Assembly: GCA_036768485.1 (NCBI GenBank)
Contig: JAVLUZ010000145.1
Span: 21,578,706-21,642,705 of the forward strand
DNA from: Mermis nigrescens
Lineage: Eukaryota; Nematoda; Enoplea; Mermithida; Mermithidae
DNA: 64,000 nucleotides
Direction of reading: 5' to 3'
Part shown: positions 42,392 to 51,032 of the stretch, in pieces
Layout: every line of letters begins with the position of its first letter
Numbering within the stretch: position 1 is the first letter of the stretch
Translations under genes and position numbers: made by a program
The notes under the pieces: generated by a model
Told to the model about the DNA's origin: nothing
Databases searched by the model: none
Seen by the model: only the letters and a program-made list of their open reading frames with translations

Positions 42392-42399
42392 GTGGTATC

Positions 42400-42643
42400 C
42401 ATAGGTGGGCAGCACCAAAATTCTGGGGGGGTGAAAAATTTCTGGGGGGGGGTGAAAAAATTTTTAAAGGTCAAAAAATGGTCTTAAAAGTGGTCGTATG
42501 GCAAAAAAACACAATTTTTTTGACGTTTCTCATCAAGCTCTATCCAATGGCATCAAAAAATTGCTGAAAAAGCAAAAAAATTTTCTGGGGGGGGGTATTT
42601 GATTTCTGGGGGTGTATACCCCAAACCCCCACGCCCATGTGTG
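42400..42643 (+). mobile_element. MITE family A, copy 6 (reference copy, perfect TSD)
   Basis: A 244-bp element with perfect 8-bp duplication GTGGTATC (42392-42399 and 42644-42651). Starts CATAGGTGGGCAGCACCAAA, ends CCACGCCCATGTGTG; the tips form a short inverted repeat (CATAGGTGGGC / CACACATGGGC). G-tracts follow the left end and precede the right end. The middle has AACACAATTTTTTTGACG and CTATCCAATGGCATC. No ORF. The 8-bp target and CA tip fit hAT-superfamily MITEs. Thirteen copies lie in this window, in both orientations. Confidence 0.95.
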
Positions 42644-42650
42644 GTGGTAT

Positions 42651-43195
42651 CTGCTTTTTACTGCAGTAGTCAACCAGAAGAGAAAAGCTCTACCTGGAGG
42701 TAGATGAGGAGAGTCAAAAGGCAGGTATGCTGATGTAACAATAATGTTACGCCAGTGCCCTGCACTTTTATAACTTAACTCAACAGACACCATGTCACGG
42801 TTGCTAAATTGTTGAAGGAGCACTGGGTTAAGTTTCCGTGAGGCAAGCATGTAAGCCCTTGGTCCTTGTACCGCAGTCCCTACTAACACAGTATATAATT
42901 TATCATTTAATCCACATACCTTGTTCGTATAGATCCAAGGCTCCTGGATCAACGCTAGTTTAGTCTGCAGTTTTGCTTGGCAGCAACTAAGTACACCAGT
43001 CGCACCTTGGCTATGCTGCAAGTTAATCTGGAATAATTCCAGTACTGATTGGGATGGGAGAGTACTAGTACCAACCATCCTAATCCATGTACGAAGGCTT
43101 AGGAGTTGGGTGTGCAACAGCAATTGCTTGCTGTGCTCCCCCACTACTAATTGCCCTAGATTTGGAGGGATTTGCAAAGTAAAACTACTTTGCAA
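42651..43195 (-). pseudogene. LINE endonuclease, N-terminal part
   Basis: APE-type endonuclease features: FQINLQHSQGA (the N of the first motif) near 43040, then LALIQEPWIY (catalytic Glu) near 42955, and later IVTSAYLPFDSPHLP. Open for about 180 codons. It stops where MITE copy 6 entered. Confidence 0.85.
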
Positions 43196-43254
43196 ATGTT
43201 TTCACGAAACATATTGATGAGCACATCACCTCGTCTATGCCAACCATTTTGATC

Positions 43255-43680
43255 TAAAGAGTGTGCAGAGTTTCAGAAAAAGTGTGCAGAGTTTGGAAAA
43301 AAGTGTGCAGAGTTTGGAAAAAAGAGTGCAGAGTTTGGAAAAAAGTGTGCAGAGTTTCGAAAAAAGTGTGCAGAGTTTTGAAAAAGTGTGCAGAGTTTCG
43401 AAAAAAGTGTGCAGAGTTTCGAAAAAAGTGTGCAGAGTTTGGAACATTTTTTACACGTTTTAACATGGAAAGTGTGCAGAGTTTTGAAAAAAGTGCAGAG
43501 TTTCGGAAATAGTGTGCAGAGTTTCGGAAAAAGTGTGTAGAGTTTCGGAAAAAGTGTGCAGAGTTTCGGAAAAAGTGTGCAGAGTTTCGAAAAAAGTGTG
43601 CAGAGTTTAGAAAAAAGTGTGCAGAGTTTCGAAAAAAGTGTGCAGTTTCGGAAAAAGTGTGCAGAGTTTCAAAAGTTTAT
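43255..43680 (+). repeat. 21-bp minisatellite next to the Polinton ATPase
   Basis: About twenty units of GTGTGCAGAGTTTCGAAAAAA with length changes. Because 21 is a multiple of three the array is open in more than one frame on both strands. One of these frames runs straight into the ATPase ORF. A TATAAATA box overlaps its right edge (43678-43685), so the array is probably upstream, non-coding DNA. Confidence 0.92.
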
Positions 43681-43685
43681 AAATA
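43678..43685 (+). promoter_or_regulatory. TATAAATA box before the ATPase
   Basis: Lies 35 nt upstream of ATG 43721. Same box and similar distance as for the polymerase fragments. Confidence 0.6.
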
Positions 43686-43720
43686 CTGATGCTGAAATTG
43701 TGTTGAAAACCATTTTAGAA

Positions 43721-44394
43721 ATGGAACACCCCTTTACATGCACTGTTTCTGGTCCAACAAAATCAGGAAAAACAACTTTTGTTAAGCAACTTATTGAAAA
43801 TAGAGAAAGAATAATTAATACAAAAATTGATAAAATCTATTGGTTTTATAGTGAAGAACAGCCTCTGTACTATAAGATGAAAAATGTAATTTTTAATAAA
43901 GGCTTGCCAGATTCTAGCATCCTCAAAGAAAAAGTCATGTAGCCCAGCTGATAATTCTTGATGATCTAATGCATGAAAGTAGAGGAAATCATGAAATTAT
44001 ACAATTATTCACTCGTGGTTGTCATCATTGGAACATAAGTGATATACAAATTGTGCAAAATCTATTTTATGATGGTCTTTGAACCTCGCGCATCAATTCT
44101 GATTATATTGTTTTATTCAAAAACCCGGCAGATCAGCTGCAATCGCATATTTTATTGCGTCATTTATACCCTAGTAATACAAAATATCTTCTTGAAGCTT
44201 ATGTTGATGCCACCTCCAGGCCACACGGGTACTTGTTCATTGATCTGACACAAAATGCAGATGATTTACATATGTTGAAAATGAGTGTTTTGAGCAAACA
44301 TTTTACATTTTATGTGCCAAAAACTATAAATATGCATAATGATCTATTTGAAAATTACAAAAATGGCTCCTCAAAGACTAAAACAAAACATTAG
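43721..44394 (+). pseudogene. Polinton packaging ATPase (FtsK/HerA, A32-like), inactivated
   Basis: Walker A GPTKSGKTTFVKQL (~residue 12), Walker B LIILDDLM near 43955, and a later RGCHHWN..D/Q region with QNLF, as in Polinton and adintovirus genome-packaging ATPases. The first 74 codons are open. Then a frameshift and stop near 43942, another change near 44030 and a stop near 44083 break it. The last open part ends at TAG 44392-44394. ATG 43721 is preferred as start, since upstream codons come from the minisatellite. Confidence 0.88.
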
Positions 44395-44713
44395 TTGTTT
44401 ACATTTGTTAAGTATTGCAAGAAAACCCTAACGCAATGCGGTTATGAATAATGCTAGTAAAGACCAAATCCTATGTATTTGCAATTGTGCAAACAATTTT
44501 CTAAATGGTAACATTCCTTTTACTGATAAAGATATTCACAGACTGAAGTGATATAAATCACATATAAGGTATTTGGCAGAGAATAAGAGTGCAAGTAGCA
44601 AACACAAGAAAGATTTAATTATTCAGAATGATGGTTTTTTACCTCTTTTATTGACACCTATTCTATCAGTTGTAGGTAGTTTACTAGCAGAAGCGATTAT
44701 AGGCAAGAAATGA
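44363..44713 (+). pseudogene. Polinton capsid-cluster small protein (pX-like), two stops
   Basis: One frame of 116 codons from ATG 44363, overlapping the ATPase end by 32 nt, with internal TAA at 44429 and one TGA near 44549. It shows the family signature: QILCICNCANNFLNGNIPFT, a Lys-rich middle, and a DGFLPLLLTPILSVVGSLL tail. The adintovirus literature compares such proteins with adenovirus pX; that naming is from memory. Confidence 0.75.
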
Positions 44714-45057
44714 AGCACACAGAAAAACTAGTTCTAGTGCCAGCAGATATTGCTGAACAAAGTAAACCACTAGATCAGGTATTAAACGCCCTGGAATTGG
44801 CAGATGCACAAGATTTTAAGTGACAAGCATTCATCCTCAGGCTTGAAAATGATAAAGCATAACCAAATTTTGAGCAAGTTTGGCTGATTGCAGGAACAGC
44901 ATAAGAAACAGTACGAGCTAACTATTCTAGGTCTGCACAAATCATTTGGAAGCAGAGAAATTATAGCTGGTATTCCAAAAACCCTACAGTCAAATGCAAA
45001 ACTGCTATTACAGCATATTAATGACACTCCTAGTATAGACATTGATAGTGTTTTCTT
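44710..45057 (+). pseudogene. Polinton capsid-cluster protein, truncated remnant
   Basis: ATG 44710 overlaps the previous stop (ATGA). It opens with a TEKLVLVPADI start, stops at 44821, and continues degenerately with LTILGLHKSFGSREIIAGIP. Similar starts occur in Polinton ORFs next to the capsid genes. The rest, and the capsid genes themselves, are gone where the right inverted repeat begins. Confidence 0.6.
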
Positions 45058-45154
45058 TTCCTTTAAATTTTTTCATATTTATAAACTTTAAACACGCCCA
45101 AACGTGTTTGGGGGAAGTTGTTTGGGTATACACAGTACAGTAAATGACTGTCTA

Positions 45155-45162
45155 TAAATAAG
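45155..45162 (+). promoter_or_regulatory. TATAAATA box before the right polymerase fragment
   Basis: Lies 31 nt before ATG 45194. Mirror image of 36108-36115. Confidence 0.6.
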
Positions 45163-45193
45163 AAGTTGAATAACAAAGGAGACAAGCACCACA

Positions 45194-45994
45194 ATGGATC
45201 TTAATCAATATTGCACAGTGGATGAACTTGCTTCTGTTCCTGTTCATAGATTCAGAACAACAGCAAAAGCATATTTACTTAAATTTGCAAACATACACAA
45301 ATGCCCAAACCTATTTGAAGAATTGGAACCTATTTTTGAGAGCGCTATTCAGAAAATGTTATTCGACTGTCCTCCTGAAAACATGGTTGGCTTCAAAATC
45401 ACACATCCAAGCTTGTTTGAGCCTGTAATTGTACCATTCACTAGACGTAAAATTGTGAATCCGACAAAGTTTTCAGTATAATGGAGAAAGTGTCTCAATC
45501 AAAGAAGGAATTCAACTTCAGTCAGGATATGGCTTTTAAGCTCATTATTATAGACCACAAACCACAATGGGGCGTGGGCCCCTCTATTGATTTTACAACT
45601 GTAAAGGAATTCTGCAAAAATAAGGGAAACTTTATTAAAACTGCATCTAGAGATAATTTATCACTACCCCGAGCTATTGTATTAGTGAATAGCAAGGTTA
45701 GACTCGGCCCCACAGTGGGAAACTATTCGGAAAGGCGATAAAGCGTCGCCACACTCTGCAAAAGCAGCTAGCATTAGAGTTGATGAGCAGAGCTAATCTT
45801 AGTGTAGAGGCAAATAAGAGATATGGCTTAGACGCTGTAGAACAAATTCAAAATGTCCTAACGCCAAATTACCAAATAAAGGTTTACTCGGGCAAAATGT
45901 TGTTCTATGAAGGGCCTGCTGCTCAGAAAGTCGTCAGTCTGTATGCAGCCAATGGTCGCTACGACCTAATCACCCAAACGCCTAACTGGGTGTA
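45194..45994 (+). pseudogene. Polinton DNA polymerase B, N-terminal fragment (right TIR)
   Basis: Reads outward from ATG 45194. A one-base loss before 45470 gives TAA at 45479-45481. A second frame opens at 45481 (MEKVSQSKKEFNFSQDM) and carries the NLSLPRAIVLVNSKVRLGP block, ending at TAA 45739-45741. A third covers LSVEANKRYGLD, IQNVLTPNYQIKVYSGKM and the stop at 45993-45995. Catalytic domains are absent. The position damaged here is intact in the left copy and the reverse is true near 35715. Confidence 0.75.
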
Positions 45995-46084
45995 AATGTC
46001 CGAATGCATTGTTGCATCACATCTAATTTTGGTGGTGGATATACACAACACGCATAAGCACATCACTAATAGAACGCGTTTAAG

Positions 46085-46205
46085 CAAGGACCGGGAAATG
46101 ACGAAGTACCAGGAAGTTGAAGGACCGGGAAGTGACGAAGGACACGGAAGTGACAAAGGACCGGGAATTCGAAGGACCGGGAAGTGATGAAGGACCGGGA
46201 AGTCA
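46085..46205. repeat. 18-bp tandem repeat in right Polinton TIR
   Basis: GGACCGGGAAGTGACGAA units, inverse of 35065-35185. Confidence 0.88.
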
Positions 46206-47052
46206 AACCTATATAATACACACACTCCTTTTGTGCTTAGACCCACTTTAATCCCTAGCTCAGCTAGGCTTAGTTTACAAACTTATTTTATGTTAAGACT
46301 TAATTGCATAATCTGCCAGGTGAACATAAAGGGCCGGGAAGCCATACACTGGTTGATAAATTTCTATAATGCTTAGGCTTGGCTTACCTAAGCTTAGTTT
46401 ACACTCACATCCAGTCCTTCGGCTTAGTTTTGCCATACTTTGGCACATTTAAGGCAATTTTTAGACTGAGTGGCAGTGGTAGCAAGAGCGGACCACTGCT
46501 ACATTTTAGGGGAATATGCTTGACGTGTTGGGGGCTCCCCCTCCTCCCCCTAGGGCACAGGCGCGTTAGTATGGGTGTGTATGTCAGACAATTTACTTAG
46601 GGTCGCTTACACTCACAATTAATTTACACTTCGTTTAGCTCAGTCTTGGTTTAACCACAGGCTTAGCTTAGCTTGCTTAGGCTTAATTTACCCCTTTCAT
46701 CTCCTCAACTATGTCCTCATGTGTTACAGTGTTAGTCTATACTTAACCATTGTATATCCTTAAGCACTGTATATCCTTAACCATTGCCTATGCTTAACCA
46801 TTGCGCCCTGGCCCCCACCCCAGGGCGCAAGGCTCCAACCCCTCGCCTATCCTTAACCATTGTATATGTTATAGCATTAGCCTATGTTATAACATAGGCT
46901 ATTCTTAAAGAATTGCCTATGCTTAACCATTGCCTATCTTATAGCGTTGCCGCCAGGGGGCCACGTATAACTACTCACATTGATGAAAAGCAATTTTTAA
47001 ATCAACCGGAAATGAAAATTTATTCAGAAACAAGTCTATCTGGAGCTGACTG

Positions 47053-48347
47053 CAGAGGCGTAGTCAGAATTTGGGTTTGGGGGGCATAAACGTCTTCATG
47101 TAGAATTTATGGCCTTTCTATTGAAAAACAGTTCGGAATTCATAAGTGGCCCATAGTGCCATGAAATTTAGTCATTTTTTCCCACCCTCAACAGTTTGTA
47201 GCTCTGTAAACACTAATAATCTGACAGCAGAAAATTATCAAATTTGTACAAAACAGTTTTGACAATTCAAGCTTCGAACAAGAAAAATGCGAATTAACTT
47301 TGACTGAAGATATTTTGAGTGATTCAGGCTTTTAAACGCAATGCTGGAGCTTTACAAAAAAGAAAGAACAGTAACTGGTGGCGCTATGCACCGGAAAATT
47401 TTGACATTTTTGCACATTAAACTCAATTTATACTGCTTAAATCATACAAAATAGACAAATTAATGCCGGTGCAAAACGCAGGAAATTTTTAGAAATTTAT
47501 AACCCTTTTACCTGGCTTGTTCTCTCTAAAATCTTGTTGTACATGTACAACAAGGATTTTACGGCTGCAGGACGTCTGAGGTGGCGAGTAGGATCCGGGG
47601 CATAGTCCCGGAAAATTTTGTAAAAAAAAACATTCTAATGTTAAATAGTAACATTAAAAATTTCCAAAAATCGGCCAAATCTCGGATCGAAAGCAAGCCC
47701 AAAAACACTTAAAATTGATGAACTCCTGCATTGCACAAACTGATCTGAAATGCGTTTTTTGACCTCTGCTAAGTACATATAGCGCAGCAACGGTTTGCTG
47801 CCAATAAGATATAGAAAGATGTATCCATGAAAATTTTGTTCTCACCATTTTCTGGCCCATTTGTGGCCTTCTTATTAACAAAATGCATTAAAACAAGAAA
47901 TGCGCAAAAACGTAGGAAAATTTGGCCATTCCTCCCATTTAAAATAGGATTATTTGTCGTTGTAAAGAAAGATTAACAAAAAACAAAGAATAGACAAATT
48001 GGTACACAAAAGACAAACAAAGCGGAGAATAGACAAACTGGTTCACAATCATTTTTGCACTTTTACTATCATGCTCATTAAGCATGCACAGTTTCATTCA
48101 AAAAACAAATAGTGCATTAAATTACTAAAGTGATGTTGAGTGCTGGATTATTTTAGCTGATTCAAGCTTTTTAATTTGTTGGATCTATATAGCAATAAAT
48201 AAGAATGACCTGGCGCGGAAAATTTTGACGTTTTTGCCTTTTTGAACTCAGTTTTCTGGACATACATTATTGCAACAAAAAACAACAATATTTCTTAAAA
48301 ATTTCGGGGGGGGCAGGTACCCCCAATGCCCTCTGGCTACGCCTATG
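47053..48347. mobile_element. hAT-type element (1295 bp) with GCTGACTG duplication
   Basis: Ends CAGAGGCGTAG and (inverse) CATAGGCGTAG. The 8-bp sequence GCTGACTG (47045-47052 and 48348-48355) is duplicated; the next two bases also agree, so 10 bp is possible. It sits in the right arm of the 14.8-kb hAT element, outside the Polinton. Inside are several diverged copies of ATAGACAAA...GCGCAAAA-like text but no ORF of note. Confidence 0.85.
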
Positions 48348-49198
48348 GCTGACTGCATTTGGAACATCGATAGGCTTTGAACCAGGTCTAATTAAAACAG
48401 TTGTGCGCACGATGTGAATAAAAGTTGCACTTTAAATTTATATAATGGTCACAGAAGTGAATGCATTATAAAAAAAGCATCACTAACGGATAATTTCTTG
48501 ATTAAATTTGTTCACAATAAAGAATAAAAAGAATTTGGCACAAACAAAATAATGTAACTAAAGAGCTGAATAATGGAATAGGAAATATTAACAGACTCGC
48601 TTATTTAACATTTTACGGTTGATTATATCAAAGCAAATTTACATTGTGATTCAGTCGCACTTTAGAAGCAATATGTTTCTAGGTTTTTAATTCTATTCTT
48701 AGCATATATTGCATAACTGCAGTGCTAATTTTCCATTTTATATTAGGGGATTCGGGTACCCGGGTACTCAGGTACCCGTTCAGGTACCCGCTTGCAGCTC
48801 TAGTGTTGAATCCGAAATTTTACAAGTAGAGGTTAAAAATTGTCCTAAAAAATCCGTTTATTATGCTTAAAGTATCGATTTTGGCCGTTGTTAAATCTAC
48901 TGAATCTTTTTGGTCCCGAAATTTTCAAAAATTTTGCAAGAAAAACACCCAAAATTATTGTGATAATCAGCACAGCATCGGGAAAAAATCGAGAAATCAT
49001 TGGGATCATTAAAAACCTTTGTGCTGTACATAAAGTACTTCATACATGGCCATCGGAAGGATTGAGAGGGCATCATAACTCCCACCTTCAATTTCAAAAA
49101 ACAGCTATATAGTCATTTTAAGCCAAAAAAGATTGCTATATTTTCTTGGGCCCAGAAAACTAGCTATATAGCCTTTTTGGACTCGAAAAACATACAAT

Positions 49199-49381
49199 CA
49201 GGGGCGGATTTGGGGGGGCGGCCGCCCCCTCCCATTGGCCCAAAATAGTGCGCAAAATTAAGCATTTTTGAGCAATTTTTAGCGATTTTCGGGTTAAAAC
49301 GGCTAATTTTTCCGCCCAAGTCAGGGTTCCGCCCCCCCTTAGTGGTACCGCCCCCTTAGGGAAATCGTAGATCCGCCAATG
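49199..49381 (+). mobile_element. MITE family E, copy 1 (183 bp)
   Basis: CAGGGGCGGATTTGGGGGGG start, GTAGATCCGCCAATG end. Flanks CATACAAT and CATACGAT (one mismatch) form the 8-bp duplication. The interior has GCGCAAAATTAAGCATTTTT, also found at 52219. It lies inside the outermost old repeat. Confidence 0.85.
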
Positions 49382-49924
49382 CATACGATTGAGTTCAGAA
49401 ATCATTTTTAGTTCTTTTTGCTCATATATATCTGCCACAAATGCCTGAAAATGATGGTTTTTAAGCAATATTATCATGTTTTCGCTGTAGAATAGTCTTT
49501 TATGCAGAACTTAGCTATCTAGAAGTTTTTGATTTTCATCCCTCCGTAGAATTTCGACCTTGCACACCTATGAACTACCTCTCTGACATATGAATAAAGT
49601 TTTTAAAGCGCTAAAAAGTTAGTAAATCTCATTAATAAGTCAATCAGAAAAATTGAACATTTCTGATGGAAAAATTGCTAAAATCGTCAAAAAATGCTCA
49701 TTATTTTCTATTGCGTCTATTTTTTGAAACCAGGCAAAGGGGGCCGCCGCTCCCTCTAAATCCGAGCCTGTGACCTCTTTATTTAGGAAATCGCATGAGC
49801 TGAATGCCCAGCGTTGCCTATGCTTTTCTAAGGATAATCGCTTTATATTAAAAAAAATTAATGTTCAAAATTCTAAAAAAATTTCGATTGTCGACAATGA
49901 TAAATTCAGAAACCCGATTTACAG

Positions 49925-50128
49925 GCTCAAAAGGTGGCATTCTAGTTGAAGACCTTGCTGCAGTAGTGCAGGATCAGCGGTGTCGTATAAATAATCTTAA
50001 GGATTTGAGCCATCCACCTTATTCTCCCCCGGAAGTCGTAAGCCGGGCTAGGAGTCAGTTGAAGAGTGAATGGAAATACAACGTTGTTTCTACAAACTGC
50101 GAACACTTCGCATCCTGGTGCCGCTATG
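49925..50128 (+). CDS. Exon of an LRAT/PLAAT-type acyltransferase gene
   Basis: The LRAT domain family (PLAAT/HRASLS phospholipase-acyltransferases, NlpC/P60 fold) transfers or removes acyl chains. The hallmark NCEHF with the catalytic Cys is present (VVSTNCEHFASWCRYG), preceded by RCRINNLKDL and PPEVVSRARSQL as in this family. The catalytic His would be on an upstream exon that I could not find; mobile elements fill that side. The acceptor is probably TTTACAG at 49924 and the donor TATG|GTAAGA at 50129. Without splicing the frame reads seven more codons to a stop at 50152-50154. It could be part of a live gene or a stranded exon. Confidence 0.72.
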
Positions 50129-50154
50129 GTAAGAACAGATTGGTGTTACAGTAA

Positions 50155-50354
50155 ATTACTCAAAAATTTGGGATGGGCCATTTTTGGGTAATTGAGTTAA
50201 CCGATATCAGCATAAATTTTTGATTTCGAATTAAATAATTTTTCTTAGGAACAATGTGTTTTGTTTTTTTTTCGATTCAGACATTAATAAGCAAGACAAC
50301 CTGCTAAGCGCGCTAAAATTTTTCACCCCCACCCGGAAGAAAATATTTTTATCC
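50155..50354. other. No feature seen
   Basis: AT-rich sequence following the acyltransferase exon. Confidence 0.5.
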
Positions 50355-50570
50355 CTCCCACCATATATGTAAGATGAGGGGTCCCTTACGCAAAGTTAAT
50401 CGTCTCCCATCTCCTAGAGTCAGAAAATTTTTGACCCCCTACGATTAAAAAAATTGGTTTCTGTGGTTTTTTTGTGTTTTTGGCCGAAAATTGCAGTAAT
50501 TTAAGCGTTTTCTTCAAAAATTGCCATGGACCCCTACTCGAAATTTCGAGCCGCTACATGTATATAAGCC
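50355..50570. mobile_element. MITE, second copy of the 2147-2347 family
   Basis: CATATATGTAAG start, GCTACATGTAT end. It shares ATTTTTGACCCCCT, a TTTTTGGCCGAAAAT block and C-tracts with 2147-2347. No clear target duplication. Confidence 0.65.
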
Positions 50571-50809
50571 TCCTACCCTTTGGATTTACACTTTTCCGAA
50601 AGAAATCGTAGGGAAACGTCCTGTTTTTACTAAGTTGTTGTTAAAGTGCCAGTTTCTTCTCTGCTTGACCAGTTTGCTGAATTTTATTGTATTTTTCTTG
50701 AAATTTTTTTATGCTTTTATCATATAGGGAGACAGAGCATCATCAGAAAGACTTAAAAATTATGTTTTTTGGGGAAAAAATTCCCCTTTTACGCCATATG
50801 GGTCTGCGA
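50571..50809. other. No feature seen
   Basis: AT-rich sequence with no supported exon. Confidence 0.45.
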
Positions 50810-51015
50810 CAAAACGCCCTTACAATGCCTCCTCGAACAGAACAGCCTTAACAAAACGTCTCCCAACAAAACGTCCCCAATAAAACATCCCCAATAAAAC
50901 GTCCCCTATAAAACGTCCCCAACAGAACGTCCTGAATAAAAAAATTCCAGCAAAATGGCCCCACGACAAAATGTCCCTAACAGAACATCCCATATAAGAA
51001 ACGTCCGTTGACAAA
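50810..51015. repeat. ACAAAACGTCCCC minisatellite
   Basis: About eleven units of AACAAAACGTCCCCAATA, ~16-19 bp. Degenerate copies of the same unit (on the other strand) occur at 7860-7930 and 52530-52630. Confidence 0.85.
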
Positions 51016-51032
51016 ATATCCTATATTATACC

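Larger units (their letters stand above)
38154..43205 (-). mobile_element. I/LOA-like LINE inside the Polinton
   Basis: Minus-strand element with endonuclease, reverse transcriptase, RNase H and a Cys/His C-terminus, in that order. RNase H after RT is characteristic of the I-group clades (I, LOA and relatives). The 3' tail is a TATCAC repeat (38154-38175 on +). The 5' end near 43205 lacks an ORF1, so it is 5'-truncated. Two MITEs split it (40089-40975 and 42400-42643). Scattered stops make it inactive, though many motifs are intact, suggesting moderate age. Confidence 0.88.
34292..46975. mobile_element. Polinton/Maverick element, decayed, 12.7 kb
   Basis: Long inverted repeats of ~1.93 kb (34307-36238 and 45050-46975) end in AGTAGTTAT / ATAACTACT. 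The 6-bp sequence CACATT flanks both sides (34286-34291 and 46976-46981), the duplication length known for Polintons. An ATT/AGT triplet run at the left edge (34292-34306) looks like later slippage. Present: integrase remnant with chromodomain, packaging ATPase remnant, small ORFs of the capsid cluster, and the N-terminal part of protein-primed DNA polymerase B in each repeat. Not seen: polymerase core, protease, major capsid gene. A LINE is inserted between integrase and ATPase. Confidence 0.9.
45050..46975. repeat. Right terminal inverted repeat of the Polinton (1.93 kb)
   Basis: Inverse match of 34307-36238 over its whole length, with small indels. It is much younger-looking than the interior genes. 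Ends ATAACTACT before CACATT. Confidence 0.9.
33976..48802. mobile_element. 14.8-kb hAT-type element carrying a Polinton
   Basis: Ends TAGAGCTGCACAC and (inverse) TAGAGCTGCAAGC. A perfect 8-bp target duplication GTGTTGAA is present at 33968-33975 and 48803-48810. CCGGGTA-type repeats lie just inside both ends. The first 275 bp match the right end of the autonomous hAT at 28.6-31.2 kb. No transposase of its own is visible. Most of its length is a Polinton plus a 1.3-kb hAT element inserted later, so it was probably a ~0.8-kb non-autonomous copy when it jumped. Confidence 0.9.
33945..49771. mobile_element. Outermost old repeat split by the 14.8-kb hAT insertion
   Basis: CATTGGCGGATTCAG at 33945 starts a repeat that stops at the hAT target GTGTTGAA. 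It resumes at 48811 with TCCGAAATTTTACAAG and ends near 49771 with CTAAATCCGAGCCTG, whose inverse (CAGGCTCGGATTTAG) resembles the start. The inner part matches 3745-4130. Extent and ends are approximate. Confidence 0.5.

Noticed and set aside
43235..43512. Repeat proteins such as (KSVQSLE)n or (TLHTFFE)n
   Set aside because: All are frames of the 21-bp minisatellite on both strands; none shows independent coding evidence.
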